Positions 1 through 8,708 of a stretch of 64,000 bases of DNA are shown here, piece after piece. The notes beneath the pieces are model-generated. The model searched no databases. It was not told the origin of the DNA and saw nothing but the letters and a program-made list of their open reading frames with translations. Source of the stretch: Elioraea rosea (GTDB taxonomy: Bacteria > Pseudomonadota > Alphaproteobacteria > Acetobacterales > Acetobacteraceae); assembly GCF_007644105.1 (NCBI RefSeq), contig NZ_VFAC01000011.1:38259-102258 (forward strand), given 5' to 3'. The number at the start of each line of letters is the position of its first letter. The stretch's first letter is position 1. The translations under genes and the position numbers were made by a program.

Positions 1-1
1 G

Positions 2-358
2 GCGCAGCGGGCGCGGAAGGGCGACGCGGACGACAGCATCGTCCGGCGCATCTCGGCGGTGGAGATCGAGGGAGTGGTGACCGCGCAACTCCGCGCGATG
101 CTGCTGCAGCCCGAGATCGTGATGGGCACGTGGCAGGCTGGTCGGAACCATATCCCAGACCTGACGGAGCGCAAGGTTCGCGAGGCGCTGAGCAATCTCA
201 CGCCGCTCTGGGACGAGCTGTTCCCCGCCGAGCAGCAGAGGATCGTGCGTCTGCTGGTCGAGCGCGTGACGGTCGGCCACGACGGAGCCGATATCACCCT
301 GCGCGTCGAGGGGCTCGCAAGCCTAGCACGCGATCTCACGATGAGGCCGGCGGCATGA
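2..358 (+). CDS. Serine site-specific recombinase, C-terminal end (partial at left edge)
   Basis: The reading frame is open from the window edge and ends at TGA 356-358, giving about 118 codons. Its end contains the phrase LWDELFPAEQQRIVRLLVERV followed by GLASLARDL, which I recognise as the usual C-terminus of large Pin/resolvase-type serine recombinases that carry a coiled-coil tail after the zinc-ribbon domain. The catalytic N-terminal domain lies outside the window, so activity cannot be judged. The stop codon overlaps the start of the next gene (ATGA), so the two are translationally coupled. A GTG at 59 could be mistaken for a start, but the frame continues upstream with good coding sense. 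Confidence 0.75.
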   Translation, partial: AQRARKGDADDSIVRRISAVEIEGVVTAQLRAMLLQPEIVMGTWQAGRNHIPDLTERKVREALSNLTPLWDELFPAEQQRIVRLLVERVTVGHDGADITLRVEGLASLARDLTMRPAA

Positions 359-738
359 GCGGTCCGACGCACGTCACCGTGCGCGTGCCGCTGCGCATCA
401 AGCGCCGCGCAGGGCGCAAGACGATCGTCACACCGGTCATCGATGGGCTGGCAGCGCCGACCGCAACGCGCGCGGATCCGACGCTGCTCAAGGCGCTCGC
501 ACGCGCCTTCCGCTACCAGCGGATGCTCGACGAGGGACGCTACGCCTCTGTCAGTGAGATGGCCGCTGCAGAGAAGATCGAGCGGGGGTACCTCGGGTCG
601 CTGCTGCGCCTGACGCTGCTCGCGCCTGACTTCGTCGAGGCAATTCTGGATGGGCGGCAGACGCAGAGCCTCAGCCGTCCTATGCTCTTCGATAACCTTC
701 CAATTGTGTGGACAGACCAAATCACAAATCTTGCGTAA
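355..738 (+). CDS. Small recombinase-associated protein of unknown role
   Basis: This 127-residue protein begins at ATG 355, which overlaps the recombinase stop by four bases. Residues about 75-105 contain a helix-turn-helix-like stretch, SVSEMAAAEKIERGYLGSLL, followed by RLTLLAPDFVEAILDGRQ. This is a pattern I know from small proteins that follow recombinases in alphaproteobacterial mobile elements. The last 20 or so residues (QSLSRPMLFDNLPIVW) look divergent from the usual end. No catalytic motif is visible. A role in DNA binding or in controlling the recombinase is inference from the position and the HTH-like segment. A decayed homologue lies at 6449-6663. Confidence 0.65.
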   Translation: MSGPTHVTVRVPLRIKRRAGRKTIVTPVIDGLAAPTATRADPTLLKALARAFRYQRMLDEGRYASVSEMAAAEKIERGYLGSLLRLTLLAPDFVEAILDGRQTQSLSRPMLFDNLPIVWTDQITNLA

Positions 739-745
739 CGCCTCG

Positions 746-1462
746 TCACTTCCCCCGACCGTGAAGCCGGTAGAGCTCGTTGGCGCGCGTCAGGTGGATC
801 CGGACCGCTTCCGCCGCGGCATCCGGATCGGCGCGTTTCACCGCACGCACGATGGCTTCGTGCTCAGCCACGGTCAGCGCCTCGAGACCTGAGACGTGCA
901 CCTGGACAATGTGGAACTCGGAAAGCCAGTCGAGAATCGCCTCCAGCAACACGGGGTAGAGTGGGTTGCCACTGAGCGCCGCGATCTCGCGATGGAACTG
1001 CATGTCTGCCCGCAGGAACGCGAGCCCACTGCCAGCATCACGCATGGCACCGATGGCGGCCTCAAGCCGGGCAACATCCTGCGTCTGGGCCCGCTCGGCA
1101 GCCTTCCGCACCAAGGCGGTCTCAAGCTCGAGGCGGGCAGCTTTCAGGTGCTCGAGATTCTCAGGTGAGCTCCGTAGCAGATGGGCCATGCCGGCACCGA
1201 AGCGTCCAAGGATCCGAGCCGCCGAGGGCTCGAGCACGCGAGCCCGCTCGCCGTGGCTCGTCGCGATCGCGCCAAGTCCTTCCAGAAGTTGCAACGCTTC
1301 CCGCACCGCGACCCGGCCAACGCCGAACCGCTGCATCAGCTCATGTTCCGAGGGTAGTTGAGAGCCTGGTGGAAAGTCGCCGCGCTGGATCAGTTCGATC
1401 AGACGTTCGGCAACCTGCTGGTGCAGGCGAATTCGCGCAATCGGTTCGGCAGCATCAGTCAT
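746..1462 (-). CDS. GntR-family (FadR/FCD subfamily) transcriptional regulator
   Basis: This 238-residue protein has an N-terminal winged helix (about residues 8-75) with the family pattern GSQLPSEHELMQRFGVGRVA followed by VREALQLLEGLG. An all-helical FCD ligand domain fills the rest, with the D-x-x-FH (ADMQFHREI) and EHEAIVRAV / IHLTRA histidines that normally bind a metal. I chose ATG 1462 because it overlaps the stop of the upstream dehydrogenase gene in ATGACTGA. A longer upstream frame exists but lies wholly inside that gene. It is the last gene of the TRAP/dehydrogenase operon. It probably represses that operon in response to the imported organic acid, and the imperfect palindrome at 5489-5504 is a candidate site. 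Confidence 0.88.
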   Translation of the reverse strand: MTDAAEPIARIRLHQQVAERLIELIQRGDFPPGSQLPSEHELMQRFGVGRVAVREALQLLEGLGAIATSHGERARVLEPSAARILGRFGAGMAHLLRSSPENLEHLKAARLELETALVRKAAERAQTQDVARLEAAIGAMRDAGSGLAFLRADMQFHREIAALSGNPLYPVLLEAILDWLSEFHIVQVHVSGLEALTVAEHEAIVRAVKRADPDAAAEAVRIHLTRANELYRLHGRGK

Positions 1463-2597
1463 CCCGCAGCTCCAACATTTGCTGGCCATCGGTGTCGCCG
1501 GTCGTGCCCAGCAGGGCAAGACCGTTGGCAATCTCCTCGCCGAGGATTCCGAGAGCCCGCTCAGCCCCCGCCTGTCCGGCGGCGGCAAGTCCCCAGATGA
1601 CGGCCCGGCCGACCAGGCAGGCGCGCGCACCGAGGCTCTGTGCCACCAGAACCTCGCTGCCATGACGGACGCCCCCATCCATCATCAGCGTCGTTGCCGG
1701 GCCTACCGACGCCGCGATCGGCGGTACGGCGTCGATGGCCGCGATCGCCATGTCGAGCTGACGGCCACCGTGGTTCGACACCATCACTGCATCCGCACCG
1801 ATTGAGACCGCGCGCAGGGCATCCTCCGGATGGAGGATGCCCTTAATCGCGAAGCGGCCAGGCCAGGCCTCGCGCAGCCGTGCGGCATCGTCCCAGCTGA
1901 ACTCGGCGTCGAACACTGTCGCTACATGGCGCGCGATGCTGATTGCCCCTTCCTCGCGCGTGCGAGCAAGATTGCCGAAGCCGATGCGAGGCCCCCGCAG
2001 CGCGGCGATCGACCAGCCTGGATGCGCGGCAAGATCGAGCAGAACCCTAGCCCCCAGCCGCGGCGGCACTGCGAACCCATTGCGCAGATCACGCAGTCGC
2101 CTACCCTGAGCAGCAAGATCCGCGGTCAGGACGAGGGCTTCTGCGCCTGCGTCGGCGGCGCGCAGAAGCAGTCCGGTCATCATCTCACGATCCCTGAGCG
2201 GATAGAGCTGAAACCACAGCCGGCCGTCGGGGACCGCACGCGAGACCTCTTCGATCGATGCGACTGAGTTCGTCGACAGGCAGAAGGGAATGCCGGCCCG
2301 GGCGGCGGCACGGGCGAGCCCGATCTCGCCATCAGGATGAAAGAGACCCGCAAGCCCGATCGGAGCGATTGCGAGCGGCAGGCGCGCGGTCTTCCCAAGG
2401 AGATCAACGGCGGGTGTCGGTGAGGCCCCCCCGAGCACCCGCGGCACGAGCGAGCGGCGCTCGAACGCCGCCCGGTTGGCGGAGAGGGTCCGCTCCTGCC
2501 CCGCGCCGCCGGCGATGAAGTCATAGACGAACCGTGGCAAGCGGCGGCGAGCCGCGCGTTCGAGGTCCGCGATGCTGTGCGCCTCGTCCAGCCTCAT
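1455..2597 (-). CDS. FMN-dependent alpha-hydroxy-acid dehydrogenase (LldD/glycolate oxidase family)
   Basis: This 380-residue protein is of normal family length. It shows the N-terminal YDFIAGGAGQERTLSANRAAF block (residues about 24-45), the FMN-contacting WFQLY, and near residue 260 the signature SNHGGRQLD, whose histidine is the catalytic base. The C-terminal FMN phosphate region reads MMDGGVRHGSEV then LVGRAVIWGL. The enzyme should oxidise a 2-hydroxy acid to the 2-oxo acid. The TRAP transporter upstream suggests that the acid is imported, but the exact substrate cannot be read from sequence. ATG 2597 shares one base with the dctM stop (TGATG), which supports this start over the upstream frame that runs antisense-like through dctM. 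Confidence 0.88.
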   Translation of the reverse strand: MRLDEAHSIADLERAARRRLPRFVYDFIAGGAGQERTLSANRAAFERRSLVPRVLGGASPTPAVDLLGKTARLPLAIAPIGLAGLFHPDGEIGLARAAARAGIPFCLSTNSVASIEEVSRAVPDGRLWFQLYPLRDREMMTGLLLRAADAGAEALVLTADLAAQGRRLRDLRNGFAVPPRLGARVLLDLAAHPGWSIAALRGPRIGFGNLARTREEGAISIARHVATVFDAEFSWDDAARLREAWPGRFAIKGILHPEDALRAVSIGADAVMVSNHGGRQLDMAIAAIDAVPPIAASVGPATTLMMDGGVRHGSEVLVAQSLGARACLVGRAVIWGLAAAGQAGAERALGILGEEIANGLALLGTTGDTDGQQMLELRDD

Positions 2598-3874
2598 CAG
2601 ACGTGCCCGGCGAGCCACAGCGTCAAGGGAGGCCATACCGCGATCAGCACGAGCACGACGATCGACCAGCCGAGAAAGGGAAGCACGTCGCGCGCGACCT
2701 GCCCGAACTTCACGTCGCCGATGCTGCCGACCACGAACAGCAGCAGGCCGACCGGCGGCGTGATCAACCCCACCATCAGGTTGATCACGATCAGCGCGCC
2801 GAACTGCACGCCGTCGATGCCAAGGTCCGTCGCGATCGGCAACAGCGCGGGCACGAAGATGACCATGGCCGGCAATGGCTCCATCAGGATGCCGACGACG
2901 AGCATGACCGCGTTGACGATCAGGAGTGTCAATGTTGGGTCGGTGGTGATGCCGCGGATGGTGCCGACGATAGCGCCGCTGACCCCGCTTTCGGCCACCA
3001 GCCACGAGAACGGCCCTGCAGCGGCGAGGAGGAACAGGATCACGGCGCTCGCCCGCGCAGCGCTGACGAGCAGCGCCGGGATCGCCGCCAGTGGCAGGTC
3101 GCGATAGATGAACCGCGACACCAGGAAGGCGTACAGCACGGCCACCGCAGCGATCTCGGTATCGGTCACCAGGCCGAAGCGGATCCCGAGCAGGATCATC
3201 ACCGGCATCCCGAGCGCCCAGAGCGCGCGGACGGTCTGTCGGCCGCGTTCGCGCCAGGTGGCCTTGGCGTCGGCGGGTAGGCGCCGCCGCCGCGCCTCAA
3301 TCGAGCAGATCACGAAGAAGCCGGCCGCGAGCAACAGGCCTGGCAGAATGCCGGAGAAGAACATGCGCGCAACCGACTCGTTCGCCATCTGCGCATAGAC
3401 GACCATAGGAATCGAGGGCGGGATCACAGGGCCGAGCATCGCCCCGGCCGCGATGACGGCAGCCGGATAGCTCTGGCCGTACCCCGAGCGTTGCATGGCC
3501 GGGATCAGCGGCTTGCCGGTCGCGATCGCATCGGCGATCGCCGAGCCGGAGATGCCCGAGAGCATCAGGTTGGAGACGATCCCGACATGGCCCAGCGCGC
3601 CTCGCCGACCGCTCACTAGCGCGCGCGACCAGTCGATCAGCCGCGCGGTGATGCCGCCACGGTTCATGAGCTCACCCGCCAGGATGAACAGCGGGATCTG
3701 CACGAGGGCGTAGAGGCTGACATAGGAGAGCATCGACGACGGCAGCAGCACGGCATCGACGCCCCGCCCGCCATGCAGCTCGATGCCGATCCAGGCAGCG
3801 GCGACCATCGCAAACCCGACATCGACGCCAACCAGCAGGAGCAGGATGAACGAGACGAACAGAAGTGCGATCAC
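2597..3874 (-). CDS. TRAP transporter large permease (DctM family)
   Basis: This 425-residue, highly hydrophobic protein has about 12 predicted membrane segments. It carries the DctM landmarks IPLFILAGELMNRGGI near residue 55-75, SGISGSAIADA near 105, and GAMLGPVIPPSIPMVVYA near 145. It forms the ion-coupled channel of a tripartite ATP-independent periplasmic transporter together with the DctQ and DctP proteins encoded just upstream. GTG 3874 overlaps the dctQ stop in GTGA. The gene is followed with a one-base overlap by the alpha-hydroxy-acid dehydrogenase gene, so uptake and first oxidation are co-transcribed. Confidence 0.92.
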   Translation of the reverse strand: MIALLFVSFILLLLVGVDVGFAMVAAAWIGIELHGGRGVDAVLLPSSMLSYVSLYALVQIPLFILAGELMNRGGITARLIDWSRALVSGRRGALGHVGIVSNLMLSGISGSAIADAIATGKPLIPAMQRSGYGQSYPAAVIAAGAMLGPVIPPSIPMVVYAQMANESVARMFFSGILPGLLLAAGFFVICSIEARRRRLPADAKATWRERGRQTVRALWALGMPVMILLGIRFGLVTDTEIAAVAVLYAFLVSRFIYRDLPLAAIPALLVSAARASAVILFLLAAAGPFSWLVAESGVSGAIVGTIRGITTDPTLTLLIVNAVMLVVGILMEPLPAMVIFVPALLPIATDLGIDGVQFGALIVINLMVGLITPPVGLLLFVVGSIGDVKFGQVARDVLPFLGWSIVVLVLIAVWPPLTLWLAGHV

Positions 3875-4386
3875 GAGGCCTGTCCGACCAGCGCAGCCAA
3901 GCGGGCGGCCACGCGCACCACCGCAGTTGCCAACATCAACGCGCAGCCAAAGACAAGGCCTGCCCCGGGCACGGCGAGCGTTAGGTCGGTGCCAAGAATC
4001 ATCTGCATCTGCGCGATCTGGAGGAACACGAGGCCTTTCCAGACGATCACCACCAGGACGGTAATCGCAAGGAGGTCGAACGCGATGTCCATCACTGATT
4101 GCACGCGGCGCGGCAACGCATCGTGCACGAAGGTGATGCGGATTGCCTCCCCGGCCGCGTACACCCGCGCGAAGCCCAGGAAGCAGAGCCAGACCAGGCC
4201 GACCTTCACGTACTCCTCCGGCGAGTGCCGCCAGAAGGGGGCGATGTTCCGGTCGATCACCTGCGAGGCAACGATCCCGAACAGGCCAAGGATCGTCAGC
4301 GCGATCGCGATGTCGACGAGGCGAAGGACGAGCGCAGCAAGCGACCGCGCCGCCCGAGCGAGCGCATGCTCAGTTCGCGCTTCCAT
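3871..4386 (-). CDS. TRAP transporter small permease (DctQ family)
   Basis: This 171-residue protein has four predicted transmembrane helices, the normal size and topology for DctQ. A W-rich block around residues 65-80 (EEYVKVGLVWLCFLGFARVY) followed by AGEAIRITFVHDALP is typical of the family. It is the small membrane subunit that joins DctM to form the translocation unit. ATG 4386 is used. An 18-base gap separates it from the upstream dctP gene, and its end overlaps the dctM start by four bases, so dctPQM form one operon on the minus strand. Confidence 0.9.
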   Translation of the reverse strand: MEARTEHALARAARSLAALVLRLVDIAIALTILGLFGIVASQVIDRNIAPFWRHSPEEYVKVGLVWLCFLGFARVYAAGEAIRITFVHDALPRRVQSVMDIAFDLLAITVLVVIVWKGLVFLQIAQMQMILGTDLTLAVPGAGLVFGCALMLATAVVRVAARLAALVGQAS

Positions 4387-4404
4387 GGTGGTAGGGCGCG
4401 GTGG

Positions 4405-5409
4405 TCAACCCTGCATGGCACGAAGACGCGCGACGAGCCCTTCCGGCCAGACGCGTCCTTCCAGCGGCGCCGCGACATCGCGCAGCGTGATGCGGAATGC
4501 CTGGATGTCCGGTTCGGTGATCGTCACGCCATTCGCACGGAATGTCTCGAGCCCCTTCGCGTCGAGGTCCTCGGTCGCCGCCGTCATGTCGGCTCCACCT
4601 TTCCGCGCGGCCTCCATGATCACCTCGCGATCGGCCGGCGAGAACTCCTGCCAGAGCTTCTCGTTGGCGTAGAACGCAGCGGTCTCGAAGACGTGGCTCG
4701 TCTGCGTCCAGTGCTTCGCGACCTCGTACCACTTGTAGCCGATTGCCGCGTCGATGCCGTTCTCGTGCCCATCGACCTGGTTTCGGCTGATCGCCTGGTA
4801 GGTATCGCCAAGCCCAAGCACGACGGGCCGAGCCCCAAGCTTCTCAAAGGCAAGGCGGAGACCATCGATCGGCGGGATGCGGATGCGCAGCCCGCGGACG
4901 TCTTCAGGCTTCGCGACCGCACGCTTGCTGTTCTGCAGCCCCCTCGGCGAGCGCGCACCATGGACAGCGAAGATCCGCGCGCCAGATTGCTGGGCCAGGG
5001 TGTCGTACAGCTCACGGAAGACCGGGCTGTTGGCGATCCGCTCCGCGTCCTGCTTCGTGTTGAACAGGTAGGGGACGTAGGCGACGTTCAGAGCGCCGCC
5101 GCCGCGGAGCACGCCTGCATTGCCGATCGCCAGGTACGTCATGTCGACGGTGCCGAGCTGCAGGCCGTTGATCAGCGCCTGGATGTCGCCGAGCTGGCTG
5201 TCGGGGAACACGCGCACCTTGATGCGTCCTTGCGTCGCCTGCTCGACCTCGCGGGCGAAGGTCACAAGCGCGACGTGCGGCGTGGACGTCGTCGGCCAGG
5301 GCGATCCGAAGCGGAGCTCCCGCCCCTGCGCGGCCGCGGTGCGGATCCAGGGGGCGGCGAGCGGCGCAGCCATGACAAGCGACGCGAACGCGGAACGGCG
5401 TGTCAGCAT
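4405..5409 (-). CDS. TRAP transporter substrate-binding protein (DctP family)
   Basis: This 334-residue protein starts with a signal peptide (MLTRRSAFASLVMAAPLAAP, cleavage probably after the AAAQ near residue 28). The mature part begins LRFGSPWPTTSTPHV. The family ligand-binding arginine region is visible in VRGLRIRIPPIDGLRLAFEKLGA (seen around residues 165-190), followed by LGLGDTYQAISRNQVDG. It captures an organic acid in the periplasm and passes it to DctQM. It is the first gene of the minus-strand operon and lies back to back with the aldolase gene across a 139-bp divergent regulatory region. The ligand is probably a carboxylic or hydroxy acid, inferred from the downstream dehydrogenase. 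Confidence 0.92.
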   Translation of the reverse strand: MLTRRSAFASLVMAAPLAAPWIRTAAAQGRELRFGSPWPTTSTPHVALVTFAREVEQATQGRIKVRVFPDSQLGDIQALINGLQLGTVDMTYLAIGNAGVLRGGGALNVAYVPYLFNTKQDAERIANSPVFRELYDTLAQQSGARIFAVHGARSPRGLQNSKRAVAKPEDVRGLRIRIPPIDGLRLAFEKLGARPVVLGLGDTYQAISRNQVDGHENGIDAAIGYKWYEVAKHWTQTSHVFETAAFYANEKLWQEFSPADREVIMEAARKGGADMTAATEDLDAKGLETFRANGVTITEPDIQAFRITLRDVAAPLEGRVWPEGLVARLRAMQG

Positions 5410-5488
5410 GATGCTTCCTCCATCTTGGGAAGGTCACGCCGGCGCACCGACCGCCTTCCTTATTGCTCTCTCAGAGCCTATGATTGGG

Positions 5489-5504
5489 TTGTCTGATGAG
5501 TCAA
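5489..5504. promoter_or_regulatory. Imperfect palindrome in the divergent dctP/aldolase promoter region
   Basis: The sequence TTGTCTGATGAGTCAA has half-sites TTGTCT and AGTCAA, which match at five of six positions when inverted around a GATG centre. It lies between the two divergent transcription units and resembles the short palindromes bound by FadR/VanR-type GntR proteins. A second small perfect repeat, GCTCT-CTC-AGAGC, sits just upstream at 5465-5477. That the GntR protein encoded at 746-1462 binds here is inference. Confidence 0.35.
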
Positions 5505-5548
5505 TGAGTGCTGCGCCCTCGCGCAGCACGTTTGGAGGAAGAGCCGGA

Positions 5549-6346
5549 ATGGGACAACCCGGGCTTGCTGCGGCGATGGCCGGCGCAGATCTGCTCCTCG
5601 GCCATTTCGTCATGGAGTTTGCGACGCCTGGCATCGGCCCGATCGTCGCCGCCGCCGGCGCGGAATTCCTCGTGCTCGACATGGAGCATTCGGGGTTCGG
5701 CTTCGAAACCGTGAAGCAGGTTGCGGTATCCTGCCGCCTCATTGACCTGCCGCTGGTGGTGCGCGTTCCCGCCAAGCACGCCGACCTTGTCGGCCGCGCG
5801 CTCGACATGGGCGCCGATGCCGTGATGGCACCGATGGTGTCATCGGCCGAGGAGGCGCGCCTCCTGGCCGCGGCGACGCGCTACCCGCCTGATGGTCGTC
5901 GCGGCGTCGCAACGATGATCGCGCATGATCTCTGGCGCGGCGGTGACCTGGCGGACAAGCTCCGGAGCGCGAACGAGCGCTCGCTGCTTATTGCCCAGAT
6001 CGAGACGGAGGAGGGGGTCGAAGCAGCCGATGCGATTGCGGCCACGCCCGGAGTCGGCTGTCTCTGGATCGGCCATATGGACCTTTCCTGCTCGCTCGGA
6101 ATCAACGGCGCGTTCGAACACCCGCGCTTCCGGCGAGCGGAGGAAAAGGTGGCTGCTGCCGCGCGCGCCCATGGGCGGCGACTAGGCCGCCTTGCGGCAA
6201 GCGCCGGGGACGCGGTTTCACTCGTAGAGCGTGGCTACGACATGGTCGCGGTCGCGACCGATATCATTGCGCTCCAGGCGCATTTGCGGGCTGCCTTCGA
6301 CGATGTGCGGGCGAACTGTCGAACCGACGCCAAAACGGTCGGGTGA
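5549..6346 (+). CDS. HpcH/HpaI-type class II aldolase (2-oxo-3-deoxy-acid aldolase family)
   Basis: This 265-residue TIM-barrel enzyme has the family blocks LVLDMEHSGFGFETVKQ (residues about 40-56), a metal-site stretch IAQIETEEGVEAADAI near 145-160, and IGHMDLSCSLGI near 172, equivalent to the usual G-P-x-DLS loop. It should cleave or condense a 2-oxo acid with pyruvate or a similar aldol donor, using a divalent metal. I chose ATG 5549 because a strong ribosome site GGAGGAA lies at 5534-5540. A longer upstream frame crosses the dctP promoter and lacks support. Its divergent placement next to the TRAP/dehydrogenase operon suggests that the oxidised acid is the aldolase substrate, though this is not proven by sequence. 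Confidence 0.85.
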   Translation: MGQPGLAAAMAGADLLLGHFVMEFATPGIGPIVAAAGAEFLVLDMEHSGFGFETVKQVAVSCRLIDLPLVVRVPAKHADLVGRALDMGADAVMAPMVSSAEEARLLAAATRYPPDGRRGVATMIAHDLWRGGDLADKLRSANERSLLIAQIETEEGVEAADAIAATPGVGCLWIGHMDLSCSLGINGAFEHPRFRRAEEKVAAAARAHGRRLGRLAASAGDAVSLVERGYDMVAVATDIIALQAHLRAAFDDVRANCRTDAKTVG

Positions 6347-6448
6347 TCCCCCTTCACTACCGTTTCGGTCGGTCCGCTGTCGTGTTGCGTCGAATTTTGA
6401 CAGAGCAGCAGGCGTGGTCAGACGGGCAACCGTATACTTGTCGGACTC

Positions 6449-6663
6449 ATGGATTGGCTGCCAGCGCCGACCCCAACGTGCGCGGACGCGCCGCTGCTCG
6501 ACATACTCGCCCGCCCTTCCGCTCTCCGTACATGTTCGCTAACCGGCACTACGCCTCCATCAGCGAGATGGCCGCTGGCGAGAAGATCGAGCGGGGTCCC
6601 GTTGGATAGGTGTTGAGGCTCACGCTGCTGGCGCCAGGTATTGTCCAAGGCCTTCTAGACGGA
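6449..6663 (+). pseudogene. Decayed copy of the small recombinase-associated gene
   Basis: The DNA is clearly homologous to 440-655 of the first element: both contain a GGCTGGCAGCGCCGACC-like start, the run encoding YASxSEMAAxEKIERG, and the run encoding LRLTLLAPxIV. Here the frame is broken by small indels in the first half and by a TAG directly after KIERGPVG (about 6607). The downstream part then reads in frame without a start. It is therefore a dead copy of the gene at 355-738. No recombinase homology is visible upstream of it, so only a fragment of the element remains. Confidence 0.7.
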
Positions 6664-6921
6664 TCCGGCGGTTATCAGTCAGATCTCCAGCGGCACCCTG
6701 CTGCGGTTCTCCTATCCTGGGCTGAGCAAGCCCAGATGCTTGAGCCCGCTTCCCCTGTCGCCAGGTTCTTGCGCGGGCGAGGACGGCGATCGGAGATGAG
6801 CATTGTTCGGCGCAACGTGATGGCCGCCGAATTGATCAGCGCCTACGGATTGCAGGAGCAGTCAGATCTCCAACGCCCACAAGGTTGCGGCGCAAAAAAG
6901 GCGTTCCCGACCAATGCATTA

Positions 6922-7101
6922 GACCTTGATGGCCAAATCGCCCCACCCTCAAGGTTTGGAGAATTCTCTGCCTCCGCGGAGGGAAACGGGCGGCCGTTCT
7001 GCTCGCGCACCAACAAGGTGACGCGCGGAACGCCCAAAGACCCTGCCATTCCTGGCGCCCGGCTACGTCGGAGAGACTGAGTTGTGTGAGGTGACTGGAG
7101 C
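6922..7101. repeat. Dispersed repeat, copy A (partial, diverged)
   Basis: This stretch matches the last 180 bp of the 242-bp repeat found at 25907-26148 and 36409-36650. Shared words include GGCCAAATCGCCCCA, CTCAAGG, GCCTCCGCGGAG, GAAACGGGCGGCCGTT, GGCTACGTCGGAGAGACT and the terminal GAGGTGACTGGAGC. The region before 6922 is only weakly similar to the longer copies. In all three copies a minus-strand frame reads SEAENSPNLE or a near variant, but it has no recognisable function. Copy A marks the junction between the TRAP module and the LysR/Tct module. Confidence 0.7.
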
Positions 7102-7646
7102 AGCGGTGGGAACCCAGGACGGAACGTCTCTGTCCATCAATAATACGAATTTCGGTTACCCAGGGCACCTCGTGCTCGAGCTTTCGGAGCGCGGGTCGCA
7201 CAATACCTTGGGCGTCGACCGGTCTCCGCTCCTCTCCGCTCGCGCATGGCTTCGAGGTCAAACGCTTCAACAGACGCCACATCCTCTCGACTCGGCACAA
7301 TGTGGCCTATACTGACATGACTCACTGGCCCGTAGCAGAGCAGAAGCCTCGTCACCTCTTCGGCACGGATCATGCTCTTGCCTCGCATTACACTCCCCAG
7401 AAGTGCGCTGTCTCAGCTGCCGGCTCCGCCATGTGACCAGAACGAAGCACGGCTTGTGAAAGCGATCGCGCCTCCTACGCGACGCGCGTTCGGCATGGCC
7501 GCGGAGGCGGAGCGCAACAGTTGCGGTGGGGCAGATATCGGCCACACTGCTGGCCGGAAAGCTGTCATGACGTACCGACCCAGATGTCGTCCGACGGAAT
7601 GAATCCGTTTTCCCCACCCGCATGGAATAAGGCAGTAGCGATCTCC
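7102..7646. other. Stretch without a supported gene
   Basis: Several short frames exist on both strands, but none has a recognisable domain, a good ribosome site or support from neighbouring genes. The base composition is lower in GC than the flanking genes. The last part should hold the promoter of the LysR gene. I see no tRNA or clear terminator here. Confidence 0.4.
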
Positions 7647-8588
7647 GTGAGCATACAGTTCGACCTTCATACGCTGAGGCTCTTCGTGTCGGTATGCGAG
7701 ACGGGCAGCATCACCAAGGCGGCGGGCCTTGCCCACCTTGCCGTCTCCGCCGTCAGCCGCAGGCTTGAGAATCTTGCCGACGGTGCGAGCGCTCCGCTGT
7801 TCAGGCGCCGCCCTCATGGCGTAGAGCCCACCGCTGCAGGCTTGGCGCTGCTGCGCTACGCCCGTGACGTGCTCAGCCTCAGCGAGCGGCTTGCTTTCAC
7901 GCTTGCGGAACACCGCTCCGGCATCCGTGGCCATGTGAGGGTCGTCGCCAGCAGCACCGCACTCGCCCGCAAGCTCGCGCTCGACCTCTCGCGCTTCATC
8001 GCGGCCAACGATGGTATCCGCGTCGATCTTGACGAGGAGCCGAGCGTCGCAGGGCTGGAGGCACTGCGGTCACGCCGCGCGGACGCCGCCGTCATCGTCG
8101 ACGAAGGCGCGGGGGATGACCTCACGCTGTTGCCCTATACAGAAGACAGGCTTGTCGTAATCCTCCCAGGCAGCCACCCGCTCGCAAAGATGCGGTCGAT
8201 CAAGTTCGCTGACGCCGCGAAGCAGGATACGGTGACGTTGGATGCGAACTCGGCAACCTACAGGCTGTTAGCGAGGAAGGCCGCAGAGGCCGGATTGACG
8301 CTGCGTGTGCGCGTCCAAGCGCGGAGCTTCGACACGATCTGCCACATCGCCGCTCAAGGCCTCGGCATCGGGATCCTGCCCGAACACGCGGCCCGTCCCC
8401 TCGCCATCGGTCTTGGGTTGCGCCAGATCCCGCTGAGCGATTCATGGGCCAACCGCCGCATCGTGATTGCGATTAGCCGGGATGAGGAACCGGCCGCACC
8501 GCTGCAACGTCTGCTCAATGCCCTCGAGGAGGACGCGACGCGAGCGCCACGTAGCAGACGCGGGCGGAGTGATCGAGGTCGATCCTAG
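7647..8588 (+). CDS. LysR-family transcriptional regulator
   Basis: This protein of about 313 residues has the N-terminal LysR helix-turn-helix (LHTLRLFVSVCETGSITKAA through AVSAVSRRLENL, residues about 5-45) and a two-lobed effector domain (about 90-290). The block AAQGLGIGILPEHA near 255 is a typical LysR C-terminal motif. I chose GTG 7647 because it places the HTH at the normal distance from the start. ATG 7599 would add 16 residues and is the alternative. The gene lies upstream of and parallel to tctBAC, so it is the likely regulator of the transporter and amidohydrolase genes. Its C-terminus is unusually rich in arginine and serine. Confidence 0.85.
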   Translation: MSIQFDLHTLRLFVSVCETGSITKAAGLAHLAVSAVSRRLENLADGASAPLFRRRPHGVEPTAAGLALLRYARDVLSLSERLAFTLAEHRSGIRGHVRVVASSTALARKLALDLSRFIAANDGIRVDLDEEPSVAGLEALRSRRADAAVIVDEGAGDDLTLLPYTEDRLVVILPGSHPLAKMRSIKFADAAKQDTVTLDANSATYRLLARKAAEAGLTLRVRVQARSFDTICHIAAQGLGIGILPEHAARPLAIGLGLRQIPLSDSWANRRIVIAISRDEEPAAPLQRLLNALEEDATRAPRSRRGRSDRGRS

Positions 8589-8708
8589 TGAGTTGCGCGT
8601 TTCGCAAATCACTCTTCAGCATTTCACTTCTTCTGATCACCGCCACGTGCCCTTACCATTCTATATGCCGTTGCGTCTTTGCCACGTTTCGCGGCGGGAG
8701 CGGCCGGG

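Noticed and set aside
4099..5496. 465-codon plus-strand frame opposite dctQ/dctP
   Set aside because: Shadow of the TRAP genes. It has no domain and no ribosome site.
7102..7598. Short frames on both strands before the LysR gene
   Set aside because: No domain, no ribosome site and no neighbour support.
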